NCBI GenBank assembly: GCA_946482625.1
Contig: CAMLSH010000169.1
Span: forward strand, 1-7,832
DNA: 7,832 bases
Source of the DNA: an uncultured Opitutaceae bacterium
Lineage (GTDB): Bacteria; Verrucomicrobiota; Verrucomicrobiae; Opitutales; Opitutaceae
Direction: 5' to 3'
Shown here: piece after piece, positions 1-6,426 of the stretch
How positions within the stretch are numbered: position 1 is the first letter of the stretch
Layout of the letters: every line of letters starts with the position of its first letter
Program-made: the position numbers and the translations under genes
The notes under the pieces: model-generated
The model's database searches: none
Told to the model about the DNA's origin: nothing
The model's input: only the letters and a program-made list of their open reading frames with translations

Positions 1-32
1 GCGCAGGCGATCAGCCGAAGCCGCACCCCCAA

Positions 33-54
33 GATTTCGCCCATTGGCGAAATC
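33..54. terminator. 9-bp perfect hairpin downstream of the oxidoreductase gene
   Basis: GATTTCGCC (33-41) and GGCGAAATC (46-54) form a perfect 9-bp stem with a 4-nt loop. It lies about 48 bp past the stop codon of the minus-strand oxidoreductase, where a terminator would be expected. Read on the minus strand it is followed by only two T residues and then a G run, so it is a poor intrinsic terminator. It could instead be a bidirectional terminator shared with a gene to the left, or just a structured 3' end. Confidence 0.4.
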
Positions 55-59
55 CTTTA

Positions 60-87
60 GTGGTTAGAAAATTTCGTCCTCCGAATC
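60..87 (+). repeat. Short copy of a dispersed intergenic repeat (matches 7123-7151)
   Basis: The stretch beginning GTGGTTAGAAAATTTCGTCC aligns with 7123-7151, beginning GTGGTTAAAAATTCCGTCC, with one 1-nt and one 2-nt gap and two mismatches. Both copies lie in non-coding gaps at opposite ends of the window. This suggests a dispersed intergenic repeat family. Its biological role is unknown. Confidence 0.45.
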
Positions 88-101
88 TGCCCCCGACGTC
101 C

Positions 102-1352
102 TCAGCGCCCAAACCGAAACAACTCCGCCTTCTCGTTCTCCACTCCGAGACAAAGATCCCGGATAATCTCTGCCGCTAGCGCGCTGAAAATTACCCCATT
201 CCCACCGTACCCCAGCGCGAAATAAATCCCCGGCCTCCCCGGCGCCTCGCCGATGTAGGGCAGCGAATCCTTCGTCTCCGCAAACGTCCCCGTCCACGAA
301 AACGCCACATCGCAGCGTATCTTCGGAAACAACTGCGCGAACCGCCGCTTCAACGCCGCCGTCTTCGCCGTCAGCAGCGCATCGCGTTTTTGCGGATCGC
401 GAAACTCCTCGTCATAGCCGCCTATGATCGCGCGCCCATCGCCCGTCGTCCGCGCATACACATACGGCCGCGCCGTCTCCCAGATCAGCCGCTTTCCCGG
501 CCAGCCCGTCAGCTCCTCCAGCGGTTCCGTCACGAGCGCATACGTGCTGTGACACTTCGCCGGTTTCTTCCGAAAAAAATTCAACGACTCATACCCCGAC
601 GCCACCACGATCCTCCGCGCCTTCACGTGAAAACCTTCAGCCGTCGTCAGCACAAACCCATCCCCGTCGGAGCCTTTCCCGCCCTTTCCGCGCCTCCTCC
701 CATTCGCTCCCACCCGCGTCCACGACGTCACCTCCGTCCGGTCGAAAACCTTCATCCCGTGCCGGCCCCTCGTCGCCTCGTTCACGATCCCATGCGTAAA
801 CCCAAACGCATCAATCTCCGCCGCACCATGACTCTCGATCGCCGCGTGATGCGGCAGCGAACCCTCCGCCTTGATTCGCTTCCGCGTCCACCAATCCACG
901 TCAAAGCCATGCTTCAACCGAAGCTCATATTCACGTTTCAATCCGCCCACCTGCCGCGCCTCGTTCGCCAGATACAAACTGTCCCGCGTAGCAAAATCGC
1001 CCACGTGAAATTGCCGTGCCAGCACCAGCACGCTCTTCACCGCACCCCGGCACGCCCGATAAACCGCCGCCGCCCGCTCCTCGCCCATCCGCTCGCTCAA
1101 CTCCATCAACGTCAGGTCCGTCTCGTACTGGAGCAGCGACGTGCTCGCCGCCGTGCTTCCCGTTCCGATGTCACGTTTGTCCAGCATCACCGCATCGATC
1201 CCCGCCTCGGCCAGCCGATAACCAATCAACGCCCCGCTGATCCCCCCGCCAATGATCGCGACCTCACACTCCACGGTTTCGCGCAGCGCCGGGTAAACAC
1301 CCAGAATGCCATTATTGATGATCCAAAACGGACAGCCAGAAACGAGGTCCAT
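102..1352 (-). CDS. FAD-dependent oxidoreductase, DAO (glycine oxidase-like) family
   Basis: A 416-residue protein predicted to bind FAD and oxidise an amine, amino acid or similar small substrate; the substrate cannot be read from the sequence. The dinucleotide-binding motif GGGISG is at residues 35-40, with the acidic residue ending the second strand near D58 (AVMLDKR). GSTAASTSLLQYE (about 65-77) is typical of this branch. The C-terminal FAD-contacting segment (LPYIGEAPGRPGIYFALGYG, then GNG) is present near residue 385. I chose the ATG at 1352 because the resulting N-terminus (an FWIINNG segment before the Rossmann motif) resembles relatives I recall; a TTG further upstream would add 32 low-complexity residues. 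No Shine-Dalgarno sequence is visible. A Gly/Lys/Arg-rich stretch around 207-222 looks like a flexible insertion. It is divergent from the importer genes, so a link to nitrogen scavenging is only positional. Confidence 0.85.
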   Translation of the reverse strand: MDLVSGCPFWIINNGILGVYPALRETVECEVAIIGGGISGALIGYRLAEAGIDAVMLDKRDIGTGSTAASTSLLQYETDLTLMELSERMGEERAAAVYRACRGAVKSVLVLARQFHVGDFATRDSLYLANEARQVGGLKREYELRLKHGFDVDWWTRKRIKAEGSLPHHAAIESHGAAEIDAFGFTHGIVNEATRGRHGMKVFDRTEVTSWTRVGANGRRRGKGGKGSDGDGFVLTTAEGFHVKARRIVVASGYESLNFFRKKPAKCHSTYALVTEPLEELTGWPGKRLIWETARPYVYARTTGDGRAIIGGYDEEFRDPQKRDALLTAKTAALKRRFAQLFPKIRCDVAFSWTGTFAETKDSLPYIGEAPGRPGIYFALGYGGNGVIFSALAAEIIRDLCLGVENEKAELFRFGR

Positions 1353-1498
1353 AAAGAAGCCCGCACCAAACGCGCCTCTCTCCAGCGAGCAACCCGCCGA
1401 ACACCTTTGCTTCCTTCCGCCACAGCCGACGCCCTCCTTCGCAGCCAACGCCGACCCACAGCAGACGCGCTATCTCACCATAATCAACGCGTCCCACC

Positions 1499-1522
1499 GT
1501 AGCCGCGCCGTCCCGGCGTGGC
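1499..1522 (+). repeat. REP-like hairpin with 5' GTAG
   Basis: GTAG (1499-1502) leads into the stem GCCGCGCCG (1502-1510), loop TCC, and CGGCGTGGC (1514-1522): nine pairs including one G-T. A GTAG or GGAG tetranucleotide next to a GC-rich palindrome is the signature of REP elements moved by RAYT transposases. It sits in the divergent gap between the oxidoreductase and the importer operon. It could also act as a transcript-stabilising or terminating structure. Confidence 0.55.
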
Positions 1523-1576
1523 AGGCCGCTTCCCCCTTCCCGCCGGTCTTGCTCAATTTTATCCATCGCCCACTCG

Positions 1577-1592
1577 TGGCATACAGCCTGCT
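1577..1592 (+). promoter_or_regulatory. Candidate sigma-54 (RpoN) promoter for the importer genes
   Basis: TGGCATACAGCCTGCT matches the -24/-12 consensus TGGCAYR-N4-TTGCW at all defined positions except one (C for T at the first T of the -12 box). The GG-to-GC spacing is exact (GG 1578-1579, GC 1590-1591). The start point would be near 1603, leaving a leader of about 34 nt before the ATG at 1637. Sigma-54 control is common for nitrogen-scavenging operons. I did not find a clear NtrC-type enhancer palindrome upstream, and whether this organism has RpoN is not visible here. Confidence 0.5.
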
Positions 1593-1603
1593 GGAAAGCG
1601 CGC

Positions 1604-1631
1604 GTAACACGATTTGATCAAAAAGTAACAC
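1604..1631 (+). promoter_or_regulatory. Operator-like element: palindrome between two GTAACAC repeats
   Basis: A perfect 10-bp palindrome TTTGATCAAA (1613-1622) is flanked on each side, with a 2-bp gap, by the heptamer GTAACAC in the same orientation (1604-1610 and 1625-1631). The heptamers repeat every 21 bp, two helical turns. The element spans the predicted start point and the leader, ending 5 bp before the start codon, so a bound protein would be expected to repress. The binding protein is unknown. A third GTAACAC lies at 5585-5591. Confidence 0.4.
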
Positions 1632-1636
1632 TCACC

Positions 1637-2650
1637 ATGATTCACGCCCCTCGCTTCCTCATGCGCCTTCTCCGCCCCCTCACCCTCGGTCTGATCCTCG
1701 CCGCCCTCCTCGCCTCCCGCGCCGCCGCCGCCCCGCTCAAAGTCGCCTACTCCGACTGGCCCGGCTGGACCGCCTTCGCCATCGCCGCCGAAAAAGGCTG
1801 GTTCAAACAAGCCGGCGTCGAGGTCGAACTCCTCTGGTTCGAGTACGGCCCGTCGATGGAAGCCTTCACCGCCGGCAAAGTTGACGCCGTCATGGTCACC
1901 AATGGCGACGCCCTCGTCACCGGCGCCAACGGCGCGAAAAACGTCATGATCCTCGTCACCGATTATTCCAACGGTAACGACATGGTCGTCGCGCAGCCCG
2001 GCATCGGCTCGCTCAAAGATCTCAAGGGCAAAAAAGTCGCCGTCGAAGTCGGGTTCGTTGACCACCTCCTCCTCCTCAACGGCCTCAAGAAAGCCGGCAT
2101 GACCGAGTCCGACGTCGAGCTCGTTCCCACGCCCACCAACCAGACACCACAAGTCCTCGCCTCCGGTCAGGTCGCCGCCGTCGCCGCCTGGCAGCCCAAC
2201 TCCGGCCAGGCGCTGAAAGCCGTCGCCGGCTCCACCGCCATCTACACCTCGGCCGATGAGCCCGGCCTGATCTACGACACCGTCGCCGTCAGCCCGCAAA
2301 GCCTCGCCCAAAACCGCGCCGACTGGGTCAAGTTCGTCGCCGTCTGGGACAAAATTGTCGCCTACTTGAACGACGAAACCACTCGTGAAGACGGCATCAA
2401 AATCATGGCCGCCCGCGCCGGCGTAGATGCGAAGGAATACGCCGCCTTCATGTCCGGCACCCGCCTCCTCACGCTCGCCGACAGCGCCAAAATCATCTCC
2501 GGCAAAACCGCCACCTTCGGCTCCATCGCCGGCTCCTCCAAAATCGCCGACGACTTCAACGTCGCCAACGGCGTCTACAAAGAGGCCCAGGACGTCGCCT
2601 CCTACGTCGACGCCTCCCTCACCACCGAAGCCCTCGCTGCAAAAAAATAA
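1637..2650 (+). CDS. ABC transporter substrate-binding protein, urea/guanidine carboxylase-associated (NitT/TauT type)
   Basis: A 337-residue periplasmic solute-binding protein, the receptor of the importer formed with the next two genes. Residues 1-32 are a signal peptide: basic start (residues 6-13), hydrophobic core ([12 protein letters not shown]), then SRAAAA with cleavage near residue 32. The mature protein opens with [23 protein letters not shown], typical of the NitT/TauT (SsuA/ThiY-like) fold. The segment around SDWPGWTAF is what I recall for the subfamily next to urea carboxylase. There is no lipobox Cys, so it should be soluble in the periplasm. Met9 is an alternative start that would still leave a signal peptide; neither start has a Shine-Dalgarno. 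The substrate is probably guanidine, or possibly urea or a derivative, inferred from the carboxylase and the CgdAB-like pair downstream. It is the first gene after the sigma-54 candidate. Confidence 0.88.
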   Translation: MIHAPRFLMRLLRPLTLGLILAALLASRAAAAPLKVAYSDWPGWTAFAIAAEKGWFKQAGVEVELLWFEYGPSMEAFTAGKVDAVMVTNGDALVTGANGAKNVMILVTDYSNGNDMVVAQPGIGSLKDLKGKKVAVEVGFVDHLLLLNGLKKAGMTESDVELVPTPTNQTPQVLASGQVAAVAAWQPNSGQALKAVAGSTAIYTSADEPGLIYDTVAVSPQSLAQNRADWVKFVAVWDKIVAYLNDETTREDGIKIMAARAGVDAKEYAAFMSGTRLLTLADSAKIISGKTATFGSIAGSSKIADDFNVANGVYKEAQDVASYVDASLTTEALAAKK

Positions 2651-2655
2651 GGTGC

Positions 2656-2676
2656 AGCGCGCATTCCGAGCGCGCT
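2656..2676 (+). terminator. Hairpin just after the binding-protein gene
   Basis: AGCGCGC (2656-2662) and GCGCGCT (2670-2676) form a 7-bp stem with a 7-nt loop, beginning 5 bp after the stop codon. It is followed by CGTTTATT, a weak T-rich tail. It could be a leaky terminator or a 3'-end stabiliser, which would let the binding protein be made in excess over the membrane components. Confidence 0.4.
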
Positions 2677-2690
2677 CGTTTATTCCCGCT

Positions 2691-2718
2691 GGAGGCGCGA
2701 CGCCCTCGTCGCGCTTCC
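2691..2718 (+). repeat. REP-like hairpin with 5' GGAG
   Basis: Starting at GGAG (2691-2694), the arm 2691-2702 pairs with 2707-2718 around the loop CCCT. The 12-bp stem has one G-T pair, and its core GCGCGACG/CGTCGCGC is perfect. GGAG is the alternative tetranucleotide found on REP elements. It lies between the binding-protein and permease genes, a position where REP hairpins are known in other bacteria (malE-malF) to protect the upstream message. Confidence 0.55.
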
Positions 2719-2790
2719 CTTCGCCCCCCGAGACAAATCGCCCGTTCTTCCTGCCGCGTACTCGAATCTCGGGCGCAGAAATCACCCGCG

Positions 2791-2833
2791 ACTCTTTGCG
2801 TCCTCCTTTGCTTCTTCGCGTCTTTGCGCTTCA
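2791..2833 (+). repeat. Degenerate CTTTGCG-type dispersed repeat
   Basis: Four related heptamers occur in 35 bp: CTTTGCG (2794-2800), CTTTGCT (2806-2812), CTTCGCG (2814-2820) and CTTTGCG (2822-2828). Blocks of this style are, from memory, common in intergenic DNA of Verrucomicrobiota and several other phyla. Nothing suggests that it is coding. It is placed 49 bp before the permease start and may contribute to that gene's leader. Confidence 0.5.
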
Positions 2834-2881
2834 ACAAAACGCACCGCCCGCGTTTTTCGCCTGATACGCCAATAACCCACA

Positions 2882-3940
2882 ATGCCGTCGTCGCCCGCTC
2901 CCTGGTTCGCGATTCTGCGCACGCTCCCCCCGCGCCGCCGCGCGCTCCTCGGCATCGCCTCCTTCCTCCTCCCGCTCATCGTCTGGTGCGCCGTCAGCTA
3001 CACCCCGTTCATCTGGCACCCGATGGTGAAAATCGAATCGCCCGGCGGCGTCGCCTGGTTCCGCTCCGACCTCCTTGTCGAACGCGCCGTCTTCGCCACT
3101 GAAAATGAAAAAGCCCTGGCCGCCGGCAAACCCGCCGCCACCGGCACGCGCGCCAATCCCGTCTTCCTCCCCGCACCGCACAAAGTCGCCCAGGCCTTCT
3201 ACACCGCTTTCACCACCGAACCCCGCCTCCGCGGCGACGTCTGGCTCCACGAAAGCCTCTGGCGCAGCATCAAAACGATCTTCTGGGGCTTCGTGATTTC
3301 CTCCGCCATCGGCATCCCGCTCGGCATTCTCTGCGGCGCCTACGCCCTCTGGTCGCGCCTCAGCGAGCCCGTCATCGATTTCATCCGCTACATGCCCGCG
3401 CCCGCCTTCGGCGCCCTCGCCGTCGCCGTCCTCGGCATCAGCGACGCCCCCAAGATCGCCATCATCGTCATCGGCACCTTCTTCCAACAAGTCCTTGTCG
3501 TTGCCAACACGATACGCCGCACCGATCCCACGCTCCTCGAAGCCGCCCAAACACTCGGCTGCCGCGGCTTCCGGCTCGTGAGTCACGTAATCGTCCCGTC
3601 GAAACTCGCCGAACTCTACACTGACACCCGCATCCTCCTCGGCTGGGCCTGGACTTACCTGATCGTCGCCGAAGTCGTCGGCGTCAGCTCCGGAATCACC
3701 TTTTTCATCAATCAACAGGCCAAGTACCGTAACTTCGAAAATGTTTACGCCGCCATCATCATGATCGGTATCCTCGGGCTGGCGACCGACCAGATCCTAG
3801 CCTTCTTCGGCAAACGCCTCTTCCCCTGGGAAACCCAGCGCCCCAGCCGCCTGCGCACCTTCGCCACCCGTCTCTTCGCCGGCCGCGACGTCCTTCTGTT
3901 TCCCGACAAACCCATCACCAGCCCGGAGGCAAAATCATGA
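2882..3940 (+). CDS. ABC transporter permease, urea/guanidine carboxylase-associated (NitT/TauT type)
   Basis: A 352-residue inner-membrane permease that probably forms a homodimer with the ATPase of the next gene. TM1 is at about residues 22-40. It is followed by a long extracytoplasmic stretch (about 41-128) containing [20 protein letters not shown]. The remaining helices are at about 131-152, 171-186, 190-208, 250-268 and 290-306. The ATPase-coupling EAA loop is clear: EAAQTLG (220-226) through to VIVPS (236-240). The long TM1-TM2 region and segments such as [15 protein letters not shown] and [17 protein letters not shown] are characteristic of the importer subfamily found beside urea/guanidine carboxylase. 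The start has no Shine-Dalgarno. The 231-bp gap before it holds hairpins and repeats. The last codons overlap the ATPase start by 4 bp (ATGA), so translation is probably coupled. Confidence 0.9.
   Translation: MPSSPAPWFAILRTLPPRRRALLGIASFLLPLIVWCAVSYTPFIWHPMVKIESPGGVAWFRSDLLVERAVFATENEKALAAGKPAATGTRANPVFLPAPHKVAQAFYTAFTTEPRLRGDVWLHESLWRSIKTIFWGFVISSAIGIPLGILCGAYALWSRLSEPVIDFIRYMPAPAFGALAVAVLGISDAPKIAIIVIGTFFQQVLVVANTIRRTDPTLLEAAQTLGCRGFRLVSHVIVPSKLAELYTDTRILLGWAWTYLIVAEVVGVSSGITFFINQQAKYRNFENVYAAIIMIGILGLATDQILAFFGKRLFPWETQRPSRLRTFATRLFAGRDVLLFPDKPITSPEAKS
3925..3929 (+). promoter_or_regulatory. Shine-Dalgarno for the ATPase gene
   Basis: GGAGG ends 7 bp before the ATG at 3937, an ideal spacing. 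It supports that start, even though it lies inside the 3' end of the permease gene. It is the only strong Shine-Dalgarno I see in front of a gene in this window. Confidence 0.7.
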
Positions 3941-4875
3941 GCGCCTCCCTTCCCGCCACACCGTCCGGATTACCCAACTACCGCGCCCAATCCCCCGCCG
4001 TCGCTGCCCGCTTCGCGAAACTCAAAGAACGCCCCGTTGTCCTCACTGTCGAAAATCTCACCCGCCGTTTCGCCCGGCCCGACGGCACCGAGACCACCGC
4101 GATCGAGAACCTCAACTTCGTCACCCACCGCCGCGAATTCCTCTGCATCCTCGGCCCCTCCGGCTGCGGTAAATCCACACTCATCCGCCTCCTCGCCGGA
4201 CTCGACACCCCCACCTCCGGCCGTCTTCTCCTCGACGGCAAAGAAGTCCACGGCCCCGGCCCCGAGCGCGGCATGGTCTTCCAAGGCTACACGCTCTTCC
4301 CTTGGCTCACGGTGAAATCCAACGTGATGTTCGGCCTCAAATTCCGCGGCACCAGCCCCGCCGAAGCCGAGCGCGACGCCCGCCAATGGCTCGACCTCGT
4401 CGGCCTCTCCAAATTCGCCGACTCGTACCCGAACCAGCTCTCCGGCGGCATGAAGCAACGCGTCGCCATCGCTCGCGCCCTGGCGAACAACCCGCGTATC
4501 CTTTTAATGGATGAACCCTTCGGCGCGCTCGATGCCCAGACGCGCTGCCAGATGCAAAAACACCTTTTGCAGATCTGGCGAAACGTCGACGTCACCATCC
4601 TCTTCATCACCCACGATCTCGACGAAGCCATCTACCTCGCCGACCGCATCCTCGTGCTCAAAGCCAACCCCGGCCGCGTTAACGAACTCATCGAAGTCCC
4701 CGTCCCCCGCCCCCGCGACCCCGGCCAGTTTTTCTCCCCCGAGTTCATCGCCACCCGCGCCCGCCTCGACGCGCTGATCCACCCGCCGCACGCGACCGCT
4801 TCGCCCGGCGACACCACCGCCACCGACAACCTCCCCATCATCCGCCTCACCCAATCCGGCGACGACGTCGAATAG
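3937..4875 (+). CDS. ABC transporter ATP-binding protein (NitT/TauT type)
   Basis: A 312-residue cytoplasmic ATPase that powers the importer. Motifs in order: Walker [10 protein letters not shown] (73-81), Q-loop Gln116 ([10 protein letters not shown]), signature LSGGMKQR (168-175), Walker B ILLMDEP (188-194) with catalytic Glu193, D-loop ALDA (197-200) and H-loop His226 (ITHDLDEA). All catalytic residues are present. The nucleotide-binding domain is preceded by an unusually long leader of about 33 residues ([19 protein letters not shown]...) and followed by a tail of about 50 residues after VPVPRPRD. That layout is compatible with the SsuB/TauB/NrtD group but longer at both ends. The start overlaps the permease stop as ATGA and has a good Shine-Dalgarno, so the two genes are co-expressed. 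Substrate choice is set by the binding protein. Confidence 0.92.
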   Translation: MSASLPATPSGLPNYRAQSPAVAARFAKLKERPVVLTVENLTRRFARPDGTETTAIENLNFVTHRREFLCILGPSGCGKSTLIRLLAGLDTPTSGRLLLDGKEVHGPGPERGMVFQGYTLFPWLTVKSNVMFGLKFRGTSPAEAERDARQWLDLVGLSKFADSYPNQLSGGMKQRVAIARALANNPRILLMDEPFGALDAQTRCQMQKHLLQIWRNVDVTILFITHDLDEAIYLADRILVLKANPGRVNELIEVPVPRPRDPGQFFSPEFIATRARLDALIHPPHATASPGDTTATDNLPIIRLTQSGDDVE

Positions 4876-4934
4876 CCGCATCCCATCCGCGACTCGGACC
4901 ATCCGCCCCACTCATTTTTCGCAGCCCGCCGTTC

Positions 4935-4971
4935 CCAGCCTTCCGGAGTTCCACATTCGATCATTTCTCCG
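4935..4971 (+). promoter_or_regulatory. 37-bp direct repeat, copy A, upstream of the nikR-like gene
   Basis: This stretch matches 5645-5681 without gaps at 30 of 37 positions. The shared blocks are CCAGCC, a perfect core GAGTTCCACATTC (4946-4958) and a 3' TTCTCCG. It ends 60 bp before the start of the nikR-like gene. A copy before the regulator and another before the deiminase genes is what an autoregulatory operator would look like. A dispersed repeat is the main alternative. Confidence 0.45.
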
Positions 4972-5031
4972 CCTCCACACTCGCCCTCCACCTCCGCCCG
5001 CCGCATTCATTTCCCAACTGCCGCCGCGCCC

Positions 5032-5472
5032 ATGACCAAGAAAAAGAAGTCCGACAAAATCACCCGCTTCAGCGTGTCACTGCCTGAAAGCCTCCTCGAC
5101 GAATTGGACACCATGGTCGCACGCCGAGGCTACGCCAGCCGCTCCCAAGCCGTCGCCGCCCTCGCGCGCGATGGACTTGTTGAATACGCCAGCCAGCTCG
5201 GCACCGAGTCAGTCGCCGGCACCATCAGCCTCGTCTACGACCACACCCAACGTGGCCTCCAGCAGCGCCTCGCCGCCATCCAGCACAAATATTTCCTCAT
5301 GGTCGTCACGAGCATGCACGTGCACTTGGAGAACCATAACTACATGGAAGTCCTCCTCGTGCAGGGTCCCGCGAGCGAACTCCAAAAACTCGCCGACGAA
5401 CTCGTCACCGCCCGAGGTGTCAAAAACGGCAAGCTGAACCTCACCGCCTCAGCCATGCCCCCGCTCCTCTGA
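5032..5472 (+). CDS. NikR-like ribbon-helix-helix/ACT-type transcriptional regulator with altered metal site
   Basis: A 146-residue regulator with the NikR architecture. Residues 10-50 form a ribbon-helix-helix DNA-binding domain (KITRFSVSLPESLLDELDTM, then RRGYASRSQAV). Residues about 60-140 form the ACT-like metal-binding and tetramerisation domain. Aligned without gaps to E. coli NikR (offset 9), His85, His96 and His98 match nickel ligands His76, His87 and His89. The fourth ligand, Cys95, is Tyr104 here; His102 is close by. The square-planar nickel site is therefore not intact, and the protein may bind another metal, bind nickel weakly, or sense something else. A lysine-rich start (TKKKKSDK) could add DNA contacts. 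No Shine-Dalgarno precedes it. It lies between the importer and the deiminase genes, so it probably regulates this locus; no nickel transporter or urease gene is visible. Confidence 0.85.
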   Translation: MTKKKKSDKITRFSVSLPESLLDELDTMVARRGYASRSQAVAALARDGLVEYASQLGTESVAGTISLVYDHTQRGLQQRLAAIQHKYFLMVVTSMHVHLENHNYMEVLLVQGPASELQKLADELVTARGVKNGKLNLTASAMPPLL

Positions 5473-5474
5473 AG

Positions 5475-5524
5475 GTAGGGCGGGTTATCCCTAACCCGCC
5501 GGCATCGCTTCACCACCCGCCCTA
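5475..5524 (+). repeat. REP-like element with GTAG and two competing hairpins
   Basis: GTAG (5475-5478) is followed by the perfect 9-bp hairpin GGCGGGTTA (5479-5487), loop TCCC, TAACCCGCC (5492-5500). The 5' arm can alternatively pair over a longer distance: TAGGGCGGGT (5476-5485) with ACCCGCCCTA (5515-5524), a perfect 10-bp inverted repeat. It begins 3 bp after the nikR-like stop. It may serve as that gene's 3' end, although the following A-rich stretch is not a terminator tail on this strand. Confidence 0.6.
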
Positions 5525-5584
5525 AAAACTCATCTCAACGCCGCCTCCCGCCTTGCCATGCCAGTAATACTTTTTTTAATTTTC

Positions 5585-5591
5585 GTAACAC
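5585..5591 (+). promoter_or_regulatory. GTAACAC heptamer (third copy)
   Basis: The same heptamer that flanks the palindrome at 1604-1631 occurs once here, 106 bp before the UAAP1-type gene and just after an AT-rich tract (5570-5584). Its presence before both transcription units fits a shared regulator, but a 7-mer can recur by chance. The TTTGATCAAA palindrome is absent. Confidence 0.25.
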
Positions 5592-5644
5592 CAACCCGAT
5601 CCAGTCTCTCCCATAGTCTTTAGCTCCGACCTCCTCCTCCTTTT

Positions 5645-5681
5645 CCAGCCCTCCTGAGTTCCACATTCCAAATCTTCTCCG
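5645..5681 (+). promoter_or_regulatory. 37-bp direct repeat, copy B, upstream of the UAAP1-type gene
   Basis: This is the partner of 4935-4971, with the identical core GAGTTCCACATTC at 5656-5668. It ends 16 bp before the start codon at 5698, so a protein bound here would probably block transcription or sit over the leader. It also replaces any Shine-Dalgarno, since the last 20 bp before the ATG are pyrimidine-rich. Confidence 0.45.
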
Positions 5682-5697
5682 TTCGCTTCCCCACGCC

Positions 5698-6426
5698 ATG
5701 TCCGCAGCCGCAAAACCTATCCTCAGCAAAACCCTCACTCACTCCGGCCTCTGGTCCGGCGTGATCGGCCGCGGAAAAACCCTCCGCCTCACCGACCTCG
5801 AAGGCGGCGCCAACGTCGGCCTTCTCCTCTACAACGCCGACGTCTCCAGCGAGCGCTACAACCTGCCCGACACGCTGAAGGGCCAGCACATCTTCTACCT
5901 CCGCGCGCCCTACTGCCTCCACTCCGACATGGGCCGCATCCTCGCCTCCATCACGCGCGACACCGTCGGCTGGCACGACACCGTCGGCGGCTGCTCCGAC
6001 AAAAAATCCGTCGCCGCAAAGTACGGCGAAAAAACCTACCAGACCGCTCGCAACGACTATCACCGCAACGCCCACGAGAGCTTCCTCATCGAACTCGCCA
6101 AATGGGGCCTGGGCAAACGCGACCTCGTTCCCAACTTGAACCTCTTCAGCAAACTCGTCGCCGACGACGCCGGCCTCCTCAGCTTCGTCCCGAGCAACTC
6201 CAAACCCGGCGACCTAATCGAACTCCGCTTCGAGATGAACACCCTCGTCGTCCTCAACACCTGCCAGCACCCCTTCGATCCCGACCCGACCTACCACCCG
6301 CGCAACGTCCGGCTCGAAGTCTTCAACTCTCCACCGCCCGCGCTCGACGACCCCAGCCGCAACTCCCGCCCCGAAAACCTCCGCGCCTTCGAAACCACCG
6401 AGCTCTATCACGCCTTACGGTCATGA
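5698..6426 (+). CDS. Urea carboxylase-associated protein, UAAP1 type (probable carboxyguanidine deiminase subunit)
   Basis: A 242-residue cytoplasmic protein of the DUF1989 / urea-amidolyase-associated family. Members of this paired family have been shown to act together as carboxyguanidine deiminase (CgdAB), converting carboxyguanidine made by guanidine carboxylase to allophanate and ammonia. Diagnostic segments: [19 protein letters not shown] (29-47), [11 protein letters not shown] (75-85), GWHDTVGGC (91-99), [28 protein letters not shown] (119-146) and [15 protein letters not shown] (181-195). Candidate metal or catalytic residues are His93, Asp94, Cys99, Cys189 and His191. The tail after residue 208 is Pro/Ser-rich and probably disordered. 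The stop overlaps the next start (ATGA), consistent with equal amounts of two partner subunits. UAAP1 versus UAAP2 numbering is from memory, so I give no symbol. Confidence 0.88.
   Translation: MSAAAKPILSKTLTHSGLWSGVIGRGKTLRLTDLEGGANVGLLLYNADVSSERYNLPDTLKGQHIFYLRAPYCLHSDMGRILASITRDTVGWHDTVGGCSDKKSVAAKYGEKTYQTARNDYHRNAHESFLIELAKWGLGKRDLVPNLNLFSKLVADDAGLLSFVPSNSKPGDLIELRFEMNTLVVLNTCQHPFDPDPTYHPRNVRLEVFNSPPPALDDPSRNSRPENLRAFETTELYHALRS

Noticed and set aside
1353..1448. In-frame upstream extension of the oxidoreductase from a TTG codon
   Set aside because: It adds 32 residues with no family resemblance; the ATG at 1352 gives the N-terminus expected before the Rossmann motif.
390..1502. Long plus-strand reading frame opposite the oxidoreductase
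   Set aside because: Its product is Arg/Pro/His-rich with no domain pattern; it is the antisense shadow of a gene with clear FAD motifs.
2656..2718. Riboswitch or attenuator before the permease
   Set aside because: The structures are simple GC-rich hairpins of REP type with no conserved aptamer-like loops.
1559..2785. Long minus-strand frame covering the binding-protein gene
   Set aside because: The Gly/Asp/Val/Glu-rich product is typical of the antisense of C-ending codons; the plus strand encodes a clear signal peptide and solute-binding protein.
5550..5592. Possible sigma-70 promoter around TTGCCA and TAATAC before the UAAP1-type gene
   Set aside because: The two boxes are only about 7 bp apart, too close for a -35/-10 pair; the AT-rich tract may still hold a promoter but no convincing pair was found.
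6102..6422. Upstream extension of the UAAP2-type frame
   Set aside because: It is an Arg/Pro-rich out-of-frame reading of the preceding gene; the ATGA overlap at 6423 gives a normal-length protein.
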